Source: Verrucomicrobiaceae bacterium (GTDB lineage Bacteria; Verrucomicrobiota; Verrucomicrobiia; Verrucomicrobiales; Verrucomicrobiaceae). From it: DNA of 55,250 nucleotides. The stretch spans positions 1 through 55,250 of the forward strand of contig JAEUHJ010000195.1 in NCBI GenBank assembly GCA_016795375.1. Direction: 5' to 3'. Below, piece after piece: positions 7,999-16,968 of the stretch (within the stretch, counting starts at the first letter, position 1; every line of letters begins with the position of its first letter). The notes under the pieces were generated by a model that saw only the letters and a list, made by a program, of their open reading frames with translations, ran no database searches and was not told the DNA's origin. The translations under genes and the position numbers were made by a program.

Positions 7999-10791
7999 TC
8001 AGAAATTCATGGGTATCTGGGCAGCCTCAACGGCAAGCGCGGGCGGAATGACACGGCGGAAGTCGTCGAGGGAGACGGGCTTGGTGAGAAATGCGTTCAT
8101 GCCGCATTCGCGGCATTCCTCTTTGACGCCAGTGAGGGCGTGGCCGGTCATGGCGATGATGGCTGGCTGATGCTTGAGCTGGAAGTTGCCACGAATGCGC
8201 CGGGTGGCGTCAATGCCGCCCATGACGGGCATCTGCAGGTCCATGAAGACGATGTCGTAGCTGCCTTGCGCGACGATGTTGACGGCCTCCTCGCCATTGT
8301 TGGCGATGTCCACCTTCGCATAGCCGAGGCGCTGGAGCAGCATCGTGGCGATTTTTTGATTCAAGGGCTGGTCTTCGACGAGAAGAATGCGGGCCGGATT
8401 CTGGCTGGCGAAGTTGTCAGCCTCGGCTTTGGCGGCTTTGACGATGGCGCGATTGGTGGAGTTCGAGACCTGGGCATCGTGGCCGCCGGAGGCGGCCCGC
8501 GCGGTGCCAGTGTCCGCCACGGCGGGAGCAGACCCGGCCACACTCATGTCCCTGATGCCGGGCATGGCGAAGGCGGACGGCAGCGGCTGGATCATGCCCC
8601 CTGTGGAAACGGGAGCTGGAGGCTGCATGCCAGCCGAGGAAAAGGTCATGGCAGCAGGCGCGACCGGTGCGCCGGGCGGACGGAGCACGGGCATGCCCGC
8701 AGGAGGCTGCGGCATCGCAGGAGCAGTGGACATGGGCGCGAGGATAACCCTGCGCGGCATGCGGTAGAGTTCCGCCATGGTGCGCAGGAGCTCGCGGCGT
8801 TTGAGCGGCTTGGAGAGACGGCTGTGACGACTGCCCGCCGGCGGCAAGCATCGCTCACGGTCGAGCTTGGCGCTGGTGATCGGCATGATGGTGATGATGG
8901 CGGTGCCACGGGCGGCGGCGACATTGAGAAGCGGAGTGGCGTCCTCATGACGCAGACGGGAGACATCGAGGATGAAAAGCCCGGCCTCCTCAAGCACCTG
9001 GTCGAGCTCGTCGAGCGAGCGATCCCGCAACAGGGTGACGGTCATGCCCCACTGCATGAGGGACTGGTTAAGCACCTGCTGGGTGGTGGGATGCGCGCTG
9101 TAAACAGCGACAGGGCGGTTTTTGACGACATCGAGCCACGCGACTTCCTCCTCGCGCGATTCGTCATCAGGCGCGACGGCCAGCGGAAGTTCGAAAAAGA
9201 AGTCGGAGCCCTTCCCTTCCTCGCTGACGACGCTGATCTCGCCAGCCATGAGTTTGACGAGTTTTTTGGAGATGGCCAGGCCGAGGCCCGTGCCGCCGTA
9301 TTTGCGCGTGGTGGAGGTGTCGGCCTGGTTAAAAGCCTGGAAGAGCTGGCCGATCTTGTCCGCCGGGATGCCTATGCCGGTGTCGCGCACAGAGAAATGG
9401 AGGAGAGTCTTGTCGCCCTGCGGCGTCGGACGGGAGACCTGGCGGACGAGGAGAAGAATCTCACCCTTCTCGGTAAACTTGATGGCATTGCCGACGAGGT
9501 TGACCAGGATTTGCTTGATGCGCTGGAAGTCGCCCATGACTTTGCGCGGCAGGGCGGAGTCGATGTGGACATTGAGCTCGATGTTTTTCTCGGCCGCCTT
9601 GTGGGTGAATACATCCGTGGTCTCGCCGAGGAGTTTTTCGATGTCCACGGGGAGTTTTTCGATGTCCATTTTGGCGGATTCGAGCTTCGAGAAGTCGAGG
9701 ATGTCGTTGATGACATGTAGCAGCGACTCGCCGGAAGAGCGGATCATGCGCACCAGCTCCTCCTGCTCGGGGTCGAGGCCCATCTCGATGAGGAGCGAAG
9801 TGGTGCCGATGATGCCGTTCATCGGCGTGCGGATCTCATGGCTCATGTTGGCGAGGAAGTTGCCCTTCGCGGCGGTGGCGGTCTCGGCCTGGCGCTTGGC
9901 CGACTCGTATTCGATGAGCAGGGTGTGCTTGCGGTGATCCTCCTCCTGGATGTGGGAGATCATGGTGTTGAACTCCTCCTGGACGGCATCCAGGTCGTCG
10001 AGGCCACGGGCAGGCACGCGGACATTGAGGTTTCCAGAGCGCATGGCACGGAAAGCATCAGTGAGCGCGCGGGTTTTCCTCGTGATGCTCCTGCCGACGA
10101 GGTAGAAACTGAACACGGCAAGGGTGAAGCCCGCGCAGGCGCCGAGGATGGGCACCATGAGTCGCTGGATATTGATGAGATGACGCAACTGCACGAGCGG
10201 CTGCCGCGCGATGAAGGCGCCGACAACATGACCGTCCTTGCTGTAGAGCGGGGCGGCGCTGATGATCCAGTGGCCGCTGCCATTGATCTCCAGGCTGCGG
10301 TTGTCGCTCGTGTCATCCATCACCAGAGCGCTGCCCGCCATGACGCGGTAGATGAGATTGTCCACACGGGCGGTATCAGGTTCTGAGATGATGTTCTTCA
10401 GCCCGATGGGCAGAATGGAGATGGGGGGAGACTTGGCGACGGGGGGGACGCCAGGACCCGCCGCGCTTTGTCGCGGTGCGACGACTTCGACATCGAGCCC
10501 GAGGCTCTGCAACGCGGGAGGCATCTCCACCGTCTGCAGGCGCATGCGCATGCGGGCCTCATTCTCCCAGTTCAGAGGAGCGACTCCAGTCAGCTCCCCC
10601 TCGCTCAGCGCCTGCCGGTTCAGCTCCATCTGGCCCGCGAGAGCGACGGCTCCAAGGTAGGAGCTTTGCACGAAACGCAGGGTGATGAACTCCTGCCAGA
10701 TGAACCCGGCCGCAGTGGCCCCAGCCCCGATCAGGACGGCAAACATGCCCAGCAGGGTGAAGCGGTTGGCGATCTGGAAGCTGGATTTCAT
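7999..10791 (-). CDS. Membrane hybrid sensor histidine kinase with degenerate and true receiver domains
   Basis: 930 aa. Order: TM1 (about 12-32), a periplasmic sensor of about 175 residues, TM2 (about 211-233), HAMP (234-290), coiled linker, HisKA with His318 in [12 protein letters not shown], HATPase with N box [10 protein letters not shown] (431-440), DTGIGIP (470-476) and GGTGLGLAI (499-507). A degenerate receiver-like domain follows (about 559-675): it keeps Asp609 and SKP (660-662) but lacks the N-terminal acidic pair. After a 110-residue Pro/Ala-rich linker comes a full receiver (801-925) with Asp851 in [11 protein letters not shown]. It overlaps the upstream receiver gene by 4 nt, so the pair is co-translated. 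It lies just downstream of the pilus ATPase operon and may control it. Confidence 0.93.
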   Translation of the reverse strand: MKSSFQIANRFTLLGMFAVLIGAGATAAGFIWQEFITLRFVQSSYLGAVALAGQMELNRQALSEGELTGVAPLNWENEARMRMRLQTVEMPPALQSLGLDVEVVAPRQSAAGPGVPPVAKSPPISILPIGLKNIISEPDTARVDNLIYRVMAGSALVMDDTSDNRSLEINGSGHWIISAAPLYSKDGHVVGAFIARQPLVQLRHLINIQRLMVPILGACAGFTLAVFSFYLVGRSITRKTRALTDAFRAMRSGNLNVRVPARGLDDLDAVQEEFNTMISHIQEEDHRKHTLLIEYESAKRQAETATAAKGNFLANMSHEIRTPMNGIIGTTSLLIEMGLDPEQEELVRMIRSSGESLLHVINDILDFSKLESAKMDIEKLPVDIEKLLGETTDVFTHKAAEKNIELNVHIDSALPRKVMGDFQRIKQILVNLVGNAIKFTEKGEILLLVRQVSRPTPQGDKTLLHFSVRDTGIGIPADKIGQLFQAFNQADTSTTRKYGGTGLGLAISKKLVKLMAGEISVVSEEGKGSDFFFELPLAVAPDDESREEEVAWLDVVKNRPVAVYSAHPTTQQVLNQSLMQWGMTVTLLRDRSLDELDQVLEEAGLFILDVSRLRHEDATPLLNVAAARGTAIITIMPITSAKLDRERCLPPAGSRHSRLSKPLKRRELLRTMAELYRMPRRVILAPMSTAPAMPQPPAGMPVLRPPGAPVAPAAMTFSSAGMQPPAPVSTGGMIQPLPSAFAMPGIRDMSVAGSAPAVADTGTARAASGGHDAQVSNSTNRAIVKAAKAEADNFASQNPARILLVEDQPLNQKIATMLLQRLGYAKVDIANNGEEAVNIVAQGSYDIVFMDLQMPVMGGIDATRRIRGNFQLKHQPAIIAMTGHALTGVKEECRECGMNAFLTKPVSLDDFRRVIPPALAVEAAQIPMNF

Positions 10792-11264
10792 GACACGTCT
10801 CCGGGCTGGACGGCCGCTGCAGTGCAGGCACCGTCATTTTCCTGCATCATGGCGCGCCGCACCGCCAGGCAGAGGCTTTCGAGATTGAAAGGCTTGTGCA
10901 ACACGTCGGCAAAGCCGATGGCCTGGCAGAGGTCCTTCACATCCTCCTGGAAATAGCCGCTGCAGGCGATGACGGGCAGGTTCGGATCACAGGCGCGCAG
11001 CCAGTCCAGCACCTCGAAACCGGAGGCGCCACCCGGCATGGTGAGGTCAAGGATGGCGGCCGTGAAGCGCCTCCCCTCACCGGCCTCTTGACGCACGAGA
11101 TCGAGCGCCTCCTCCCCCGTCCTCACGGCCGCGGCTTCAAAGCCATGCGCTTCGAGCACGGCTTTGCCTACGGCGAGGACGTGCGGCTCATCGTCAATGA
11201 TCAAAACACGCGCGACGGCGCGCGCTGCAAGTTCGCGGGGCAGAAGTTGAGTGGTTTGTGACAT
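10788..11264 (-). CDS. Stand-alone receiver-domain response regulator
   Basis: 158 aa from ATG 11264; the frame is open further upstream, but this start precedes the receiver by a normal distance. A single REC domain occupies residues about 19-140: acidic triad IIDDEP, phosphoacceptor Asp in [10 protein letters not shown], and Lys in LHKPF. There is no output domain, so it acts by protein contact, like CheY or PilG. Its stop overlaps the hybrid kinase start (ATGA, 10788-10791). It follows the GspE gene with a 38-bp gap on the same strand. A role in relaying signals between the kinase and the pilus motor is an inference from position. Confidence 0.88.
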   Translation of the reverse strand: MSQTTQLLPRELAARAVARVLIIDDEPHVLAVGKAVLEAHGFEAAAVRTGEEALDLVRQEAGEGRRFTAAILDLTMPGGASGFEVLDWLRACDPNLPVIACSGYFQEDVKDLCQAIGFADVLHKPFNLESLCLAVRRAMMQENDGACTAAAVQPGDVS

Positions 11265-11302
11265 GGTGGTGGGAGAGGCGTGGGGACAACGGAGAGACGG
11301 GC

Positions 11303-13474
11303 TCACATGGCGGTGTAACTGAGGCACTTGATCTCATCGAGCGAGGTGTGGCCGCCGATGACCTGCTGGAGTCCTTCCTGGTAAAGAGAGCGGAAACCGC
11401 CTTTGAACGCGGCGGCGCGCATGGCGCTGAGCGGAGCCCCCTCCTCGATGAGGTCGCGAAGCTCGTTGTTCACCTCGCACAGCTCCATGAGGGCGACGCG
11501 CCCGGCATAGCCCGTGCCGTGGCATTCGTCACATCCGCGGGCGTTGTAAATCGGCGTGGTGAGCGGCTGGGAGATGACGGCCTGCCTTGCCAGCAGCTCC
11601 TGCACGTCCTGCGGAGCCTGCATGGGCTTTTTGCAGTAGTTGCAAAGCCTCCGGGCGAGACGCTGCGCCTGGCTGAGCGCGAGAGAGTCCGCCAGCAGGT
11701 ATTTTTCAACGCCCATCGACATGAGGCGGGAGACGGCGCGCAACGAATCGTTCGCATGCAGGGTGGTGAGCACCAGGTGGCCGGTGAGAGAGGCGTTCAC
11801 CGCCGCCATGGCCGTTTCCGCGTCGCGTGACTCACCGATGAGGATGATGTCCGGGTCGGCGCGCAGCAATGCCCGCAGCCCGTTGGCGAAGTCGAGGCCG
11901 CGGGCGTTGTTCGTCTGCGTCTGGTTGATCCCCTCGATCTCGTATTCGATCGGGTCCTCGATGGTCTGGATGTTCACACCCTCGTCATTCACGCTGTTGA
12001 GCAGCGCGTAGAGCGTGGTCGTCTTGCCGGATCCGGTCGGCCCGGTGACAAGCACAAGCCCCTGATCCCGCTGCATGGTGCGCGTGAGGATGTCGATCTG
12101 CCGCTGGGAGAGATTGAAATCCGAGAGCCTCTTCACACCGTCCTGCTTGTCGAGGAAGCGCATGATGACCTTCTGGAACTCGCGACGTGTCGGCACGGCG
12201 GCGACACGGACATCGACGCGGCGGCGTCCGATGGACAAGGCCATGCGGCCGTCCTGGCACTCCTGCCGGCTCTGGTTCATGCCGGCGTAGTTTTTGATGA
12301 GGGCTACATAGCGGTTCAACTGGCTCTCGGGAGCCGTCATGATCGTCTTCATCGTGCCATCCATGCGGGCGCGGAAGCGCGTGAAGCTGTAAAACTTCTC
12401 CAGGTGCAAGTCGGACGCACGGCAGCGGATGGCAGTGAACAAGGCCCACTGCACGAGCTGCTCCGCCTCATGGTTCGGATTTTGCGGGTTGATCCGCGCC
12501 ATGTCCTCGGGTGAGATTTCCACCACGCTGGAGTCGTCCGCGGCGCTGAGGGCCACCCCTTCCAGCGATGCGACGGCACTGGGATCAAATGTGGCGCCCG
12601 CGCGGTTGATCGCATCACGGATGCTCGCCAGATCGGCCAGCACCGGAATGATCTTGATGGATGGATGGCCCATCGAGAGCCATTCGTCCTCGAAGGCGTA
12701 GCAGTCGCTGCTTTCACTGAGCAGGAACACGACGTGTTTGCCGATGTAGAGAGGATAGACGTTGTGGCGCTCCAGCAGCGGGATCGGGAAAAAAGTCTGG
12801 CGCTGCGCCTCGGTGGCGCTGTAAACCAGCGTCTTTCCGCCGCTGACAAGATGCTGCAGGGCGATCCCCATGTTGCGCTGCACCACATTGAAATGCGTGA
12901 TGCCCAGCTTGTCCGTCTTGCTCTTCTGCGCGTCGTGGAAGCCTTTCAGCTTGGTGATCTCCGCCGGCTCGTAGGGATATTTTTCCAGCAGCCAGTTGAA
13001 CGAGTTCTCCAGCCCGAGGTCGGCAAACACAGGAGACTGCAACTGCTCCATCGCGTTTGACTGCGAGATGGGCATCTGTCCGAAGCGCTGCACCAGATCC
13101 TGGCGCGTGTTTTCGTACTGCGCCTGCGTGATGAGCACACGGATCGTCAGAAATGCAGGCACCCCCCACAAATCAGACGCCCGCGGATTGTGGTGCGCCA
13201 TGACCAGCAGCGGGCCGATGGTGGTCACCGGCAGCCACGGATCCGCCACATAAGGCACGCGCCCGAGTTTGCGGATCAGACGCTCGGCATCTGGTGAACA
13301 GCTCTCACGCAGGAGCGTGACGGGCAGCATGCCGTGCTGCAAAGCCAGTCCCTCGATCGACTGGATGGCGAGAATGGCCGTCTGCCGCGCCTCGATTGTC
13401 GCGTTTGGCGGATTACTCGCGGCACCAAAGGATTTTGGTGTTGGTCTGGCCGGAATCTGGAGAGTGGCAGGCAT
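11303..13474 (-). CDS. GspE/PilB-type secretion or pilus assembly ATPase
   Basis: 723 aa from ATG 13474. The frame runs on to 14011, but that part overlaps the pseudopilin gene and is non-coding in character. The hexameric cytoplasmic motor drives pilin polymerisation. Residues 1-320 form an unusually long, diverged N-terminal region with two GspE-N-like halves. The T2SSE core shows Walker A GPTGSGKTTT (478-487), an Asp box (TIEDPIEY, 504-511), Walker B LRADPDIILIGESRD (537-551), a His box (LTTLHAND) and four zinc-binding Cys (611, 614, 648, 651). It is in one minus-strand run with pseudopilins. GspE/PilB type is favoured over PilT because of the zinc site and long N terminus. Confidence 0.93.
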   Translation of the reverse strand: MPATLQIPARPTPKSFGAASNPPNATIEARQTAILAIQSIEGLALQHGMLPVTLLRESCSPDAERLIRKLGRVPYVADPWLPVTTIGPLLVMAHHNPRASDLWGVPAFLTIRVLITQAQYENTRQDLVQRFGQMPISQSNAMEQLQSPVFADLGLENSFNWLLEKYPYEPAEITKLKGFHDAQKSKTDKLGITHFNVVQRNMGIALQHLVSGGKTLVYSATEAQRQTFFPIPLLERHNVYPLYIGKHVVFLLSESSDCYAFEDEWLSMGHPSIKIIPVLADLASIRDAINRAGATFDPSAVASLEGVALSAADDSSVVEISPEDMARINPQNPNHEAEQLVQWALFTAIRCRASDLHLEKFYSFTRFRARMDGTMKTIMTAPESQLNRYVALIKNYAGMNQSRQECQDGRMALSIGRRRVDVRVAAVPTRREFQKVIMRFLDKQDGVKRLSDFNLSQRQIDILTRTMQRDQGLVLVTGPTGSGKTTTLYALLNSVNDEGVNIQTIEDPIEYEIEGINQTQTNNARGLDFANGLRALLRADPDIILIGESRDAETAMAAVNASLTGHLVLTTLHANDSLRAVSRLMSMGVEKYLLADSLALSQAQRLARRLCNYCKKPMQAPQDVQELLARQAVISQPLTTPIYNARGCDECHGTGYAGRVALMELCEVNNELRDLIEEGAPLSAMRAAAFKGGFRSLYQEGLQQVIGGHTSLDEIKCLSYTAM

Positions 13475-13503
13475 GCGCGTGGTTGCGTGGGTGCGTGGCG
13501 GGA

Positions 13504-14037
13504 TCAGCGCCCCGCCATTTGAAAGTTCGGCGGGAAGGCAAATGCCGCAGTGAAGTCCGTGCCTTCGAAATTCATCAGCAGACCGGCGCCGTTCCGCCCG
13601 GGTTTCAAGAGCTCGTACATCCTGCCTGTCCAGCGCAGCCTGAATTGATCCGTCGCGTTGGAAGACTGCGGGTTGTAGCGCGGATCGAGATATGGCGAGC
13701 CAAACTTCGCGCGATCCGGATCGGAATCGCGGAATTGCAATGTGCGCAGGACGACCATCTCGTCGGCGGTGGAGCCGTCCATGGCGTTGAGAAGCATCTC
13801 GTAGTTCTGTTGTGCGAATCGATGCAGCGCCTGGTTCATCACCTCCTGGCGCTCGGCCGCCAGCGCCTCCTTCGCCCCGCCCAGAAACTGGCTGAATGAC
13901 CCCACGGAGATGCCGGCCAGCACGCCCAGGATGGATATGCTGACCACGAGCTCCGTCATGGAAAAGCCACGCCCCCCGCGGAACAGCGGGAAGAAGGACG
14001 GGATCAAACAATCTCCTCTGTGGGCTGAGATGGTCAT
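13504..14037 (-). CDS. Pseudopilin (prepilin N-terminal methylation type)
   Basis: 177 aa. A 24-residue basic leader ends in RGGRG, followed by FSMTELVVSISILGVLAGISVGSF: Gly at -1, Phe at +1 and Glu at +5 of the mature protein, the class III signal cut by prepilin peptidase. The C-terminal part is a globular domain with Tyr/Asn/Arg-rich stretches. An upstream part of the leader may be untranslated (other possible starts are lacking). It sits 29 bp upstream of the GspE gene on the minus strand. Probably a minor pseudopilin of the same machine. Confidence 0.85.
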   Translation of the reverse strand: MTISAHRGDCLIPSFFPLFRGGRGFSMTELVVSISILGVLAGISVGSFSQFLGGAKEALAAERQEVMNQALHRFAQQNYEMLLNAMDGSTADEMVVLRTLQFRDSDPDRAKFGSPYLDPRYNPQSSNATDQFRLRWTGRMYELLKPGRNGAGLLMNFEGTDFTAAFAFPPNFQMAGR

Positions 14038-14049
14038 GCCTGCGTCTTG

Positions 14050-14454
14050 TCAGTAATAGATGAGTCCTGAAGGCCCGGTGAGGGATGCCTTCGTCATGGA
14101 GGTGATGGAAGGAGGGAAAGCCACCGTGTAGCCGGAGGGCATGAAGGCGGCCAAAGTCGTCTCCGAAAAACTCAGGTAGGGGCGCAGCAGGGTGTACTTC
14201 GCCTCCGTGGCGGTGGCGGCGGACCAGTTCAGCGCCGCCTGGGCACGCCCGTTCACCTGGATGTAGCTCGCTTGCGCGAGATTGAGCGCCTCAGCGCGGG
14301 CGATCGCCAGATTGCGCTCGCTGTCACCACGCATGCGAGTGACCGAGGGAATCGCCATGAAGGCGATGATGCCGATGATCGACACGCAGGCCATCATCTC
14401 CACCAGCGAAAAACCGCCGCGAAGGAAGGACTGCCTGGGATATGGAAGTTTCAT
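14050..14454 (-). CDS. Pseudopilin (prepilin N-terminal methylation type)
   Basis: 134 aa from ATG 14454 (MKLPYPRQ). A longer start at 14499 would overlap the previous gene and lengthen the leader beyond normal. The leader ends RGG, then FSLVEMMACVSIIGIIAFMAIPSV with the conserved Glu at +5. The remainder is a small domain ending in GPSGLIYY. It belongs to a run of four pilin-like genes feeding the GspE ATPase, 12 bp upstream of the next one. A minor pseudopilin is most likely. Confidence 0.86.
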   Translation of the reverse strand: MKLPYPRQSFLRGGFSLVEMMACVSIIGIIAFMAIPSVTRMRGDSERNLAIARAEALNLAQASYIQVNGRAQAALNWSAATATEAKYTLLRPYLSFSETTLAAFMPSGYTVAFPPSITSMTKASLTGPSGLIYY

Positions 14455-14476
14455 GACGGTGTTTGAAAATGGAGCT

Positions 14477-14965
14477 TCACTCGTTGACCAGTTCCACACG
14501 CGGAAAATCCCCGCTCTGCCAGGCGGGCAGGGTCAGATGCTGGCGCGCACTGTCCAGAGCGGCGGTCTTCAGCCTGTCTGTGCCGGTCGTGTGATCCAGA
14601 AAATGATCCGCTGTCGTCTGATCGAGAAATCCGGCGCGCAGATTCGGATCCGGCGAGCTGGGATTGGGAACCAGCAGGTTGAAACGGGCGGAGGTGGTGC
14701 CCAGCGCGTTGTAAGTAGTGCGTACGCTCTCAAGACCGCGCACCTGGGCCGTGTTCCCCACGCGGCTCTGCGCCATCACCCACGCGGTCAGGGCCCCCTG
14801 CACCGCCGCCTGCTGCTGGCGGCCCATGACACGATGCGCGTCGCGGGAGGCGTTCGAGATCGCGCTCACCACCAGGGACGACATGATCCCGATGATGGCG
14901 ATGGTGAAGATCGCCTCCACAAAGCTGAACCCCTTCCCTTTTTCCGTGTGAAATGTCGTGTTCAT
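14477..14965 (-). CDS. Pseudopilin (prepilin N-terminal methylation type)
   Basis: 162 aa. Leader MNTTFHTEKGKG followed by FSFVEAIFTIAIIGIMSSLVVSAI: Gly -1, Phe +1, Glu +5, all canonical for prepilin peptidase processing. The C-terminal domain is polar with no Cys. It lies downstream of the strong terminator that follows the major pilin gene, so it is read either by read-through or from its own promoter. Confidence 0.87.
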   Translation of the reverse strand: MNTTFHTEKGKGFSFVEAIFTIAIIGIMSSLVVSAISNASRDAHRVMGRQQQAAVQGALTAWVMAQSRVGNTAQVRGLESVRTTYNALGTTSARFNLLVPNPSSPDPNLRAGFLDQTTADHFLDHTTGTDRLKTAALDSARQHLTLPAWQSGDFPRVELVNE

Positions 14966-14993
14966 ATCCAGTCGGCAGCCTTGTTCATTTGCG

Positions 14994-15026
14994 AAAAATC
15001 CGCCGGGGAGTCTCCTCCCCGGCGGA
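14994..15026 (-). terminator. Rho-independent terminator after the major pilin gene
   Basis: A perfect 12-bp GC-rich stem (14999-15010 with 15015-15026, TCCGCCGGGGAG/CTCCCCGGCGGA) with a 4-nt loop is followed, on the minus strand, by a run of five T (14994-14998). It ends the pilin transcript 62 bp after the stop codon and separates it from the pseudopilin/GspE genes. Confidence 0.88.
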
Positions 15027-15087
15027 CGTGAATCGTCCGAAACTGATGGTCAGACCATAGAACCGGGCGTCAGGTCAGAGCGGAACA

Positions 15088-15501
15088 TTAGTCCCCTGCG
15101 TCATACTTGACCTGCTTGTTAGCAGAGTCCCAGCTGAGGTAGCTAGCGACCTTGGTTTCTTCATCGTTGTCGATCGGGCCGGAGGTGAAGGTCTTGCCCT
15201 GGAAGGCGCCGTCCGTCGGGGAAGTGCCAGTCTGAGCAAGAGCAACCAATGCGGCAGCGCCAGAAGTGCCGTCAGCGATGGAGGCAAAGTCAGCGGTGGC
15301 ACCAGCGGCGATAGCGGCGTTCAGCACGGAAGCAACGGTCTGGGCGTTGCGCTTGGCGGCAGCGTCACGGGCGCTGTCGTTCAGGTTGCCGATGTTCGGG
15401 ATCGCGATCGCGGCGATGATGCCGATGATGGCGATGACGACGAGCATTTCCACGAGGCTGAAGCCAGCCTTGCGGGAGGTGTTGAGTTTGATGTTTTTCA
15501 T
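15088..15501 (-). CDS. Major type IV pilin-like protein
   Basis: 137 aa. Leader MKNIKLNTSRKAG, then FSLVEMLVVIAIIGIIAAIAIPNIG, an exemplary prepilin signal with Gly -1, Phe +1 and Glu +5. The C-terminal domain is small, Ala/Gly/Ser/Asp-rich and ends in YDAGD, similar in style to major pseudopilins (GspG) or short pilins. It has its own good promoter (15581-15609) and strong terminator (14994-15026), which fits high expression of the major structural subunit, with the minor pseudopilins and ATPase following at lower level. Confidence 0.9.
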   Translation of the reverse strand: MKNIKLNTSRKAGFSLVEMLVVIAIIGIIAAIAIPNIGNLNDSARDAAAKRNAQTVASVLNAAIAAGATADFASIADGTSGAAALVALAQTGTSPTDGAFQGKTFTSGPIDNDEETKVASYLSWDSANKQVKYDAGD

Positions 15502-15580
15502 GGTGTTGTGTGTGTTTGGCTGTTGGTGTTTACTTCGTGTGAGCAGGCTCGGATGAGTTGCTCAGCATCGAATTATGGAA

Positions 15581-15609
15581 TTTATATCAGCTATCGAAAA
15601 ACTATTCAA
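15581..15609 (-). promoter_or_regulatory. Sigma-70-like promoter of the major pilin gene
   Basis: On the minus strand TTGAAT (15604-15609) and TATAAA (15581-15586) are separated by exactly 17 bp. They match TTGACA at 4/6 and TATAAT at 5/6. The predicted transcript starts near 15574, giving a leader of about 73 nt. Assignment is by sequence only. Confidence 0.55.
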
Positions 15610-15686
15610 CATAATTTTTATAATTCTCACAATTTTCTGACAAATCCTCTGCTCAAGCCCTCTGATCTGCTACTTCTCCGCTCTGC

Positions 15687-16115
15687 ATGAAGCTCCTCCC
15701 GCCAGCCTTGCTTTTCATTCTACTCCTGCATTCTGACGCGCATTCCGCCCCGCCTCCGCCTGGTCCACCTCCGGTCATTTTGCCTGAGGAGATTCATGAG
15801 ATCACGCCCGACGCCGTGGAACGTCACCTGGTGGACCATCCCGAAACCATCATTCTTGACGTGCGCACCGAAGAAGAACGCAAAACACGCGGCTACATCC
15901 TCAACTCGCTGCACCACGACTACTTCCACGGCGTGAAAACGCTCGATGCCTTGTCCAAGCTCGACAAAACCAAACCCTGCATTGTTTACTGCGCCATCGG
16001 CGGCCGCGCCAAACTCATCGCCGTGGAAATGCACAAGCTCGGCTTCAAAAACATCCTGCTCCTCAAAGGCGGCTTCAACGCCTGGACCGCCAGCGGTCAG
16101 GCTGTGGCGAAATGA
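15687..16115 (+). CDS. Exported single-domain rhodanese-like protein
   Basis: 142 aa with an N-terminal signal peptide (about residues 1-20) and a Pro-rich linker, so it acts outside the cytoplasm. The rhodanese domain (about 38-138) contains IILDVRTEEE (CH2A-like strand) and the catalytic loop CAIGGR with Cys102 and Arg107. It probably moves sulfane sulfur or binds a similar anion; the substrate is unknown. It is divergent from the pilin gene and its last 19 nt overlap the convergent metallo-hydrolase gene. Confidence 0.87.
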   Translation: MKLLPPALLFILLLHSDAHSAPPPPGPPPVILPEEIHEITPDAVERHLVDHPETIILDVRTEEERKTRGYILNSLHHDYFHGVKTLDALSKLDKTKPCIVYCAIGGRAKLIAVEMHKLGFKNILLLKGGFNAWTASGQAVAK

Positions 16116-16966
16116 TCCTGCGCCGCTGGGCGCAGAGTGATGTGTTCTCCACATCGCATCACGCGGAACGGTTGTCCCAGCCTCTCACAAGCCCGGCTGA
16201 ATTCCTCCGGCGTCTCCGTGTTGAACTCAAACATCTCGTAGTGGCATGGCACCACCAGACGGACTCCGCCCGCCTTCGCCAGCGCCGCAGCCTCGGTGCC
16301 ATTGAGATTTCCGGCGACACGACGCTCCGGCCTGTCGCCGTTGATCGGGAGAAAAGCGATGTCGCAGGCATTCTCGCGCAACACCCGCACGATGTCGTCA
16401 TGCCACAGCGTGTCACCGCTGTGATAAAACGTGAACGGTCCGCATTTCACGAGGAACCCCATGTAATGACTGTTTCCCAGCTCATCGCGCACCACCTCGT
16501 TGTGCTTCGCGATCACACCACGAATCTGCCAGCGACCCTCATCATAAAAATCGTGGTCTCCAATCGGACAAAGCATCACCTCCGCGTCACCGAGCCTTTT
16601 TTTTGCCTCGTGAATGACCGGATGCGGCAGATACAGCCGGAAACCAGGATTCGCCTTCGCCAGCGGCACCAAAGTCTCTCCATCCAGATGATCGGTATGC
16701 ACATGACTGGCGGTCACCCGCGTGATTCCCGTCAGTCTCCCCGGCTCAACGCAGCGCTCCGTCATCCGCACATGCGGCTTGTCTGTGCTCGCATATTTCT
16801 TCGTCAGCGAATCCGACAGATAAGGATCAAACAGCATCCTCTCCCCCGCCCACTGCACCAAAAAACCGCTCTGCCCCAGCCACCACACATGCAGCGTGCT
16901 TTCATCGCCGTTCGCCGCGGCCATGTCCGTCAGCAAAGCCTCGTCCTTTTGCAAAGCCGCGATCAT
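16097..16966 (-). CDS. Metallo-beta-lactamase-fold hydrolase (UlaG-like)
   Basis: 289 aa. The metal-binding motif HVHTDHLDG (about residues 88-96) is the HxHxDH signature. Further ligands are likely HSGDTL (about 183) and PCHYEMF (about 240). The opening WWLGQSGFLVQW is typical of the UlaG/RomA/NAPE-PLD-like branch. The family includes L-ascorbate-6-phosphate lactonase and phospholipase D-type enzymes, so the substrate is open. No signal peptide. Two bases separate it from the NadD-NadK fusion upstream on the same strand, so they are likely co-transcribed. The 3' end overlaps the rhodanese gene by 19 nt. Confidence 0.85.
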   Translation of the reverse strand: MIAALQKDEALLTDMAAANGDESTLHVWWLGQSGFLVQWAGERMLFDPYLSDSLTKKYASTDKPHVRMTERCVEPGRLTGITRVTASHVHTDHLDGETLVPLAKANPGFRLYLPHPVIHEAKKRLGDAEVMLCPIGDHDFYDEGRWQIRGVIAKHNEVVRDELGNSHYMGFLVKCGPFTFYHSGDTLWHDDIVRVLRENACDIAFLPINGDRPERRVAGNLNGTEAAALAKAGGVRLVVPCHYEMFEFNTETPEEFSRACERLGQPFRVMRCGEHITLRPAAQDHFATA

Positions 16967-16968
16967 GG

